A stretch of 64,000 bases of DNA from Aspidapion aeneum (taxonomy: Eukaryota; Arthropoda; Insecta; Coleoptera; Brentidae): positions 23,505,171 to 23,569,170 of the forward strand of contig OY755047.1 in NCBI GenBank assembly GCA_963576565.1, in the 5' to 3' direction. Below, in pieces: positions 57,320 to 64,000 of this stretch. How positions within the stretch are numbered: the stretch's first letter is position 1; each line of letters begins with the position of its first letter. The notes under the pieces were generated by a model that saw only the letters and a list, made by a program, of their open reading frames with translations, was not told where the DNA came from and ran no database searches. The position numbers were made by a program, and so were the translations under genes.

Positions 57320-58445
57320 AAACGAGGGTCACTCTGTTTTAAAATACAGAAAAACTACAAGGTTTTTTCAAAAAAACATTTTCTCCCCTACATTTGCACA
57401 TTTGGTAAAACCACCTTTCAAATTCTTCTGACCTACGTTCTTGTAAAAGGTTGCTGAATTGCTTCTCAAATGCAGCTACTGCCTCTTTATACATGGAAAG
57501 ATGGCGACCTCGTAACTTTTCCTTGATCTCAGGGAATAGGAAGAAGTCACACGGAGCTAGGTCGGGAGAATAAGGTTGGTAAGGCAACAGGTTGACCCCT
57601 TTCCTGTTCAGCAAAAAAATCTACTGTTCTAGCGGCGCCAAGTACTAGTCCTTGGATGTTATTTGCATATTTTTTGGAAGACTACAGGAACACATTTTAG
57701 TATATACCATCCAAAAGTAACCGTCCTTTGAATTTCCAAAGCTATCTTCGTGATGTGTTCACTTTTGGAAAAAATGATGAAATCATTTTTGTTCAAAAAT
57801 GATGAAATCATTTTTGTTCCAAAACTCCGGGAAGAACGAATTTTTGTTGGAGGCTCCTCACTGATGATTGCTGTTTAGTTTCGGAATCATCAGTTTTTTT
57901 ACTCTGCCCATTGTCAAATTTCTTAGGCATAACCTTAGCCCATTGAACTATGTGTGTGATCGTGTAAAATTATTTTAACCACTGCCGATTCAATGCCGAG
58001 AAAAGCTTCAATCTCAATATAGGTCACTCGTCGATCTTGTTTTACCATCTATTAAAGAGCTTCTCCTGTTTCCGGAGTCACAGCAGTGGGTGGTCGGCCT
58101 GTGCGTGTGTCGCCATCCAATGTCACTAGGCCTTTGTTAAACTCTGCAAACCAATTAAACACTGTAGCCCTAGAAGAGGCAGAGTCCGCAAAGCAACTCA
58201 CCAAACTTTCGTGGGATTCGGTTTGTTCTAGTCCTTTTTTGTAGACACGACTACCTGGTTCTATTTTTACAATAAAATTTTGCAAATACTGATATGAATT
58301 CCCGTCTATAGTTTAAACACCTATTGAATGAATAAAGCGCTGCTGCTACGTGTGAACATTTGATTTAAAAGAGTATTGCAGCGGGTTTAAACTAGTTTAT
58401 GCTTGTATAAATTAAAAATATAAAGAATTCTAGTGTGACCCTTAC
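57320..58445 (-). mobile_element. Mariner transposon relic, minus strand
   Basis: From about 58285 on the minus strand: MQNFIVKIEPGSRVYKKGLEQTESHESLVSCFADSASSRATVFNWFAEFNKGLVTLDGDTRTGRPPTAVTP, the paired helix-turn-helix region (the GRP linker is visible). The middle is decayed, with a local duplication of aaatgatgaaatcatttttg near 57777-57825. The end (57614-57339) has NLLPYQPYSPDLAPCDFFLFPEIKEKLRGRHL and EEFERWFYQMCKCRGENVF. The termini gagggtcactct (57325) and agtgtgaccctt (58432) are an approximate inverted pair. Same subfamily as 51935-52990. Confidence 0.88.
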
Positions 58446-59335
58446 TTTAAATTCCCATTAAGTCCTGCGAATAGGTTAAAGGGTCCACACGTAACGTTAA
58501 AGGAAATTTTATAATTATCTTGCTGTGATTTAGCCTCGATTTTAAATTCCTCTGGACTCAAAGATCTTTATTTACTCATCGCTTAAAGCAGTCACGTCTC
58601 GAAGATTTTAAAATTCCAAATATAGGTCCTACATCTATAAATGGTTTTTCTGATCCTCTTTTTGCCAGAGAATCAGCATTTTCATTGCCGTCTACACCCT
58701 CGAGTCTTGACACCCACGCAAGGGTTACCTTGTTGTTTTTCACCAGGGTTAGAAGGGATTGTGGGCAGTTTCAAATTGTTTTTGATTTTATATTGGCATT
58801 CTCGTTATGCTCTGTTCGTTTTAAATTCGCCGGCTTATTATATCAACTTTACTCACTGGACTTTCTCGTATATTGTTAAGTAAAAAAAAAGTTAAACGAC
58901 TTAATTGTATTGTTTTTTGGATTTATGGTCGAAACCATTATTATTATTACCTTATTTTAAGCATCAAGTTGTTCACAACGCTCGTAATATACAGGTAGAT
59001 TAAATGCTATAGAGAACATAGACTATTTGCTTTGCTTAATGTGTGTAAGAGAGAAATAAAATAGAGAAGAATATATTTCGGGCGATGTCTTGAAATAGTT
59101 TTCGCTGTTTTAGACCCGTATTCGGACTGGTAGTGGGAAAGTAGGGGAACACATCGTGACCTCTCGTCTTCACGACGCTTTTCGTGACTCCGTCGTGTGT
59201 ATTGAAACAGGTGAGAAGTGGGTATTTATTTTTCATGCAAATTCTAGCCTAAGCGTATTACGTTTAGCGTTCAGGAAAAAGTTCAGGTGATTTAATGGTA
59301 TTTCGGGGGAAATAGCTGTCAAAATGTGGCAAATT
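58446..59335. other. Unassigned stretch
   Basis: No recognised coding family or paired repeat. Confidence 0.4.
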
Positions 59336-59339
59336 TATT

Positions 59340-60290
59340 TATTGTCACGTTTAAGGGAAGGAATATTCCAAGCTGTAGCACGGCTCAAAAAATAGTGACC
59401 ATTTCCAACGAACAGAGTGTGTAAATTTTGGCCACAAATGCAATGGGGAAGATGCATCTCCTGTTCCTGAAATGGGAGAGGAAAGAGACGGCGCGAAACT
59501 ATGATTTGTTTTGCAGCAGAAGTTTTACCTCCCTATTCCAGTAAGGCAATTGTCAGTGTTTCACCCTTAACCATCCGAAACATTTTGAAACGTCATGAGT
59601 ACCGGAGTTTTATAGTAAAGGAAACGCAACATTTTCTTCTAGATAATCAATTTTGAAGAATGGAGTTTTGTGAAACTATGATTAAAAAAGCGAATCAGGA
59701 TAAAAATTTTATTAAAAATATTTGTTTTACAGTCGAAAGTTTGTTTTCAATTCACAACCGTCCCAATCCTTCCGTTGTTCATTACTGGTCACGGAAAAAT
59801 AAAGATTTGCATACTGCAGAACGACCCAGAATCCTTAAAAACTTAATGTCTGGACTAGGATTTTGGGTGACAATATCGTTGGTTCTTTTTTTATCAATGG
59901 TAACTAACGACGGAGAAATTATTTAGCTCTGTTGAAGGACCATATAATTCCTGTTCATTCGACAGATTGCAAATTTTGATTTTAATCAAACTTGGTCTAC
60001 GCGAGATGGTTGCCCAGCTCATTACACTTTGACTGTGAGAGTGTTTTTAAATAAAACGTTTCCACGGCGGCTTATTGCAAGCAAACAATGTTCTGGGACA
60101 GCTGGCCTCCGAGATCACCAGATTTGGCACCCCATAGTTTTTTTGATGGGGCTATGCAGGAGCTAATACTTTGGATGAAATTCGGGAAAAAATAATCACT
60201 AATCACCTGAATTTTATAACAGGCTCGGATACTGTTTAGCACAGAGCGGTGGTATTTTTGAGAATTTAATTCGGTAGGTAGTTCTTAAAT
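59340..60290 (+). mobile_element. Tc1/mariner-superfamily transposase relic (IS630 type)
   Basis: Plus strand: SPLTIRNILKRHEYRSFIVKETQHFLLDNQF (59560-59655), MEFCETMIKKANQDKNFIKNICFTVESLFSIHNRPNPSVVHYWSRKNKDLH (59660-59815), VTNDGEII (about 59900), then DGCPAHYTLTVRVFLNKTFP (60005-60065) and a WPPRSPDL-like block (about 60105-60130) in another frame. The DGCPAHY and W-s-x-x-N blocks mark a DDE transposase distinct from the DD34D mariners here. The first catalytic Asp in FTVES appears lost. Broken by stops and shifts. Confidence 0.75.
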
Positions 60291-61119
60291 CAATATAAAG
60301 AATTTCCTTTCAAGACAGACCGTTCTCTTATATGTTTTGCTGAGGAAGCCATTAACTTTAGTTTGTGGTACGTAGTTATTGTCTAAATTTCCGATATTTT
60401 ATGCATAACTACCCTGAATCAATTTTCTTTATGACCTGAAAGAAAAGATCGCCGCGCAAGGGGAAACAATCGATATCATAAATTTCCTCCCTGTACTTTA
60501 CCGGGGCAAACAAAGGACAGGTATTGGCTGTCGGTCTGGCTATCTTGAAACAATGGGCGTAACCACATGTAAACTTCTATCCTTTTTTCTTATATACTAC
60601 ATATTTTATACATATGCAGTACATATAGTAATAATTTGCCATAATCTCATGCATATGTCCATATTTAGCTTTTACCATTACATATTATATATGTATTTAT
60701 ATTTTAAACGGGATAATATTGTCTTAAAGTGTTCAATATAAAATTAATGTAATATCTGGGACTGTTATTATGACTGTCTCAGCCAATGATTAAAAGTCCT
60801 ATTCGAACGGAAATTATTACGTCAAAAGCGTCGCCCATAAAATGTAAATTTTAGATTTCCCAACTGGCTGCCCCACAAACCGAGCGATATGCATGATGGG
60901 CGGGCCGGCGGCGCTTCCCCAAAAAAAAAGAAAAAACTGATTTTTTCGACTTCTATTTCCCATTTTAACAACCTGCTACAGAATTAAGAATGCAAAATAG
61001 GCAATAAATACTAAAATAGAATCAAAGTATATCCAAACTATTCAACAATAGATATAGATACAGAAAAATAATTAAATAGCGTTTGGACAACTGCGCAAGC
61101 CCCAATAGGGGCGACGGAA
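60291..61119. other. Unassigned stretch
   Basis: Nothing recognised; a GC-rich patch lies at 60880-60930. Confidence 0.4.
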
Positions 61120-61420
61120 AGTTGGCCCACGGTCCGTAAATAAACCGGTTGTCTGGTAACTCGGCGTCATGACGGCCGTGACGTCATAGCTACGTCACAG
61201 TTTTCCTAGAAATCTTCAGTCAAACGCTGTTTATAGCGTAATTTCGTCTTTTGCCAGGAAATTTTGTACATTTTGGGTTTTGTCGTCTTGTCAGTAGTGT
61301 TTATACCTGTTCCGTGCTTGCTATAAATGTATTAAAGACTTAAAGAAATTTTAAACTAACTAAAAGAAATTTAGTGCTAGTTCATCTACTTCATCTTCTG
61401 TATCAACATCTACAAAAAAT

Positions 61421-61885
61421 ATGTGTGAAAAAGATGGTTTAGTTTATATTGCAAGATTTTTAGCACGAAAGCACCACAATCAGTTCTCTGAACTTGGTTG
61501 CTATACATATGAAAATGAACCAACCAACATGCATTCATATGCCATGCCGTTTTGGGTGCAAAGCCTTTCTTTTGGAGGCTTAACTGAGCCTTCACCATCA
61601 CGGAAAGAAAATGTTAGCAAAATGGACAAATGGTTCATAAAATTGCATGGTAGCAGTTTTAAATTTAAAACAAATAATGTGAAGCGGTCCACTAAATTTA
61701 TATTTAAAAAAGTTTCTATTCCATATAAATTGGTAAATTCATTTGTAAAACAAAGAGTAATGATAAGAATTAAATTTATAAATATCAAAAAACAAAATGA
61801 ATCCACAATGAAACGAAAGCTTGATGATACAGGGACTGATGAGAGCCGAAAAACAGTAAATAAGTTAAAGAAAATTATTTTGTAA
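61421..61885 (+). pseudogene. C-terminal part of a P/THAP9-type transposase
   Basis: A 154-residue frame. EKDGLVYIARFLARKH (residues about 3-18) is followed by GCYTYE, then MHSYAMPFWVQSLSFGGLTEPS (33-54), then VNSFVKQRVMIRIKFIN (about 108-124) and a lysine-rich tail. The dGLiYIaGflARK ... ELG.YT ... SWVQSLSFGGLT.PS series is characteristic of the C-terminal region of P-element and THAP9-like transposases. The ATG at 61421 is probably not a true start, since the frame lacks the DNA-binding THAP domain and the DDE core. It may be the last exon. The frame is intact to its stop. A repressor-like role for such fragments is known for Drosophila P; here it would be speculation. Confidence 0.75.
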
Positions 61886-61972
61886 CTATTCTATAATAAG
61901 ATAGGTATAGTTTTTTGTTACTTGCAATATATTTTTAAAAAAAACTGATGAGGATCATTCTTAAATTATATA

Positions 61973-62263
61973 CTGAGTGTTCCAAGTTAAATGTCCACTA
62001 TTGCTAACTTTGTTATTATTAAAAATAGAAAAAAGTTTAAATTGGCAAACTGGTAGAATTTTTGAAAATTATAAAATGCAGGGTGTTTAAATTAAAATTG
62101 GTTTTATGTTTATTAAAAAAACTCGAAAATTCGATGTTCGATTTTTTTTCATTTAAGCATCTTAAAGAGCATCAAAAATTCTACTTGTTTGCCAATTTAA
62201 ACTTTTTTCTATCTATAAAATAAAAAAGTTAGCAACGGTGGACACTTCATTTGGAACACCCTG
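61973..62263. mobile_element. MITE with about 100-bp inverted arms (C-GAGTG/CAGGGTG)
   Basis: Left arm starts ctgagtgttccaagttaaat; the right arm ends ggaacaccctg. The arms are inverted copies over about 100 bp (core agtttaaattggcaaac) and TATA flanks both sides. Same terminal type and target as 43195-43880. It sits inside the P-like element downstream of the transposase frame. Confidence 0.85.
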
Positions 62264-62824
62264 TATAATGTTCAAGCAGGAGGGAAGGAATATTAGCGTT
62301 AAATTCAATGTATTTTTATTATAATTTTTCTTGAAAATGCGTTAAGAATAGGGGATCTAAAATCCTGAATCTTTGCGTTATGTAATTTATAAATGTTCCC
62401 TTACTGCCATTAACTTTTAGTCATTTCAATTTCCTTTTCTTTAATTTTTTTGATAAAATTTCTCAAAAAAAAAATAATTTTAATTACTTCCTAACAAATC
62501 AATAATATGTGGCTGGTTTGCTTTAGTGTTCGGCGAAAAAAGTTAAATTTATATAAACAAGAGTCGAATTAATTTAGGAAAAGTATTTATCGTGTCCTGA
62601 ATCTGATATTTATAAAGCTGTTGGAATTTTTATCATAAATTTTTAAATTATTGAATTTTTTAATAAATTTTGGTATTTTTACGGCTTCTATCTTTATTTC
62701 TCTCATAATATTATGTATAGGTCTCTCTTTATTGATTACGGAGCAGGAAAATTGCCGCGTCATAGGCTGCCGAGTTCTTATTGGCTGGGAGTTACCAGAC
62801 AACCGGTTTATTTACGGACCGTGA

Positions 62825-64000
62825 AGTTGGTCGCCATTTTTTTACAGATTTTAAGTACATGCGGTTATCCCTAGAGGTCGTTATGGTGATAAGGCATATA
62901 AGGTCACTAGATAACGAAAACTGCGTCGCCAGGCTTCAGAACGCAGTGATCTTACAAGCGTAGTATAAGACACCACCCCTAGAGGTCGCCGTGGAAAATG
63001 AGCAGTGATGGTCTGTCAAATATCTTTAATGGAGATCAGTGGCTCCATATAATATTTTACCGCGAGTTTAGTTCAATGCCGCCGCCTTTCAAATCGTGCC
63101 TATCAAAGCTGGCCTTTCCTCAATCTGTGAAAAAATGGCGGATTTTAATTTCTGCTCATTTCCTCCAATCTGCGCAGGTTTGACTAGCGTTTTATTTATT
63201 TTTATATTTCTATGTATTTCGCACACATGTCAACATAAAAAATTCTGAAAAATTTTGAAATGCTTATTTAAACTTTGAAATCAGAAATCTTATAGAGGGA
63301 AGGGAGATTTTGGGAACTTGTTTTCTTAGTCAGCAAACAAATTCTAGCAAAATTTGTTATTTTCTTAGTAATAAAACTAGTTAGTATAGTTTTTTCAAAG
63401 TCAGTTGAACAAAGACAAAATCCGACCATCGGCACATCCCTTATAGAAAGTGTCATGGGCGGCGGTAGATATATTTATGAAAATTATTTCCTTTAATTAT
63501 AGCGTAAACTAAAGAAATAAAAATAGATAATAAAACTTTATATTGCTACACCTACAGGAACGACACTGATTTATTTTCTAACTCTGCATACTTCCGACTA
63601 AAGGTGTCCCGAAAAGCACACCCGAAAGCAATTAAAAGCGGATTTTAAAAAAATCTGCCACTCAGGTGCCGTTCATCCACCTGGGCTCGGTCGGGTCGGA
63701 AAACAAATACTTTGTGGTCGGACCGCAAAGAGTCGCGCCTCTTCTATTTCGGTAGGGTTGAAATTATACCAGGAAGATTTTAGACGAATTTGGATAACTT
63801 TTGAAGGACAGAATGAAGCAAAATTTCATGAAATCGATAGAACCTTGTATAAGAAGTTATTCAAGTGACTTTGCTATTTAACTACTACTACTACTACTAA
63901 TAAAGGGTATACTTAAGTTAACTAAAAATTCTGGCTAATATTTGAGGATGGCAAGTATTTCTGACAAGTGAAAAACGATATGAAATGAGTGCCCTAATTT
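62825..64000. other. Unassigned to window end
   Basis: A direct repeat ccctagaggtcg occurs at 62868 and 62975. A CTA trinucleotide run lies at about 63881-63899. A GC-richer patch at 63600-63760 is not coding in any frame I recognise. No gene. Confidence 0.45.

Larger units (their letters stand above)
61127..62824 (+). mobile_element. Shortened P-like transposon
   Basis: Inverted ends of about 35 bp, CACGGTCCGTAAATAAACCG at 61128 onward and its complement ending at 62823, match perfectly. They are flanked by an approximate 8-bp duplication agttgg[c/t]c (61120-61127 and 62825-62832), offset by one base. Inside is a frame for the C-terminal part of a P/THAP9-type transposase. Terminal inverted repeats, about 8-bp TSD and this protein together indicate the P superfamily. 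The THAP finger and most of the catalytic core are missing, so this is an internally deleted copy. It carries a 291-bp MITE. Confidence 0.75.

Overview
This window looks like repeat-dominated nuclear DNA of an arthropod, most likely an insect. It is strongly AT-rich. I found no rRNA, tRNA or intact host gene. Almost every recognisable coding stretch belongs to a transposable element: a Ty3/gypsy LTR retrotransposon, several non-LTR (LINE) families, a Penelope-like endonuclease, mariner-superfamily transposons, hAT elements, a P-like transposon, a Foldback-like element and many short inverted-repeat elements (MITEs). The mixture fits a large beetle-like or hemipteran-like genome, but the species cannot be fixed from sequence alone. 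Coordinates of decayed elements are approximate; those of elements with target-site duplications (TSDs) are exact unless stated.

Layout. 1-6457: minus-strand LINE, a Foldback-like element (3339-4392, 9-bp TSD), a palindromic MITE, and the left half of a Jockey-like LINE. 6458-13002: a structurally complete gypsy element with two 406-bp LTRs that look identical, a tRNA-Leu-type primer site, a long repetitive leader, gag, a broken pol and a polypurine tract. It is inserted with ATAT duplication into the Jockey-like LINE, which resumes at 13003. 13003-20340: LINE RNase H fragment, direct repeats, MITEs, Penelope GIY-YIG fragment. 20341-24560: a tandem duplication whose two units carry the same nonautonomous hAT at the same site in opposite orientation, then a LINE tail. 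24600-33060: LINE fragments, a dispersed repeat, a possible THAP-like exon relic. 33300-36625: tandem array of LINE 3' ends. 36690-43880: LINE fragments on both strands and MITEs. 45196-48008: region bounded by long inverted repeats. 48026-50660: about 480-bp repeats interrupted by a rearranged mariner. 51000-60290: Jockey-like LINE, three further mariner-superfamily relics, and a LINE RNase H fragment. 61120-62832: a shortened P-like transposon holding the C-terminal part of its transposase.

The most interesting signal is regulatory. The gypsy LTR has the layout of a heat-shock promoter: two GAA/TTC dimer sites, a GAGA tract, TATATATA, a TCAGT initiator 30 bp further on, and a GGTCGTG downstream element at exactly +28. 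The leader then carries an array of 113-bp repeats, most with a TTCnnGAAnnTTC site. The GAA/TTC pentamer bases are kept in nearly all copies, while the spacer bases vary. I infer a candidate heat-shock-factor-responsive retrotransposon. The parts of pol show how such an element would work (protease, reverse transcriptase, RNase H, integrase), but this copy has one frameshift and one nonsense codon.
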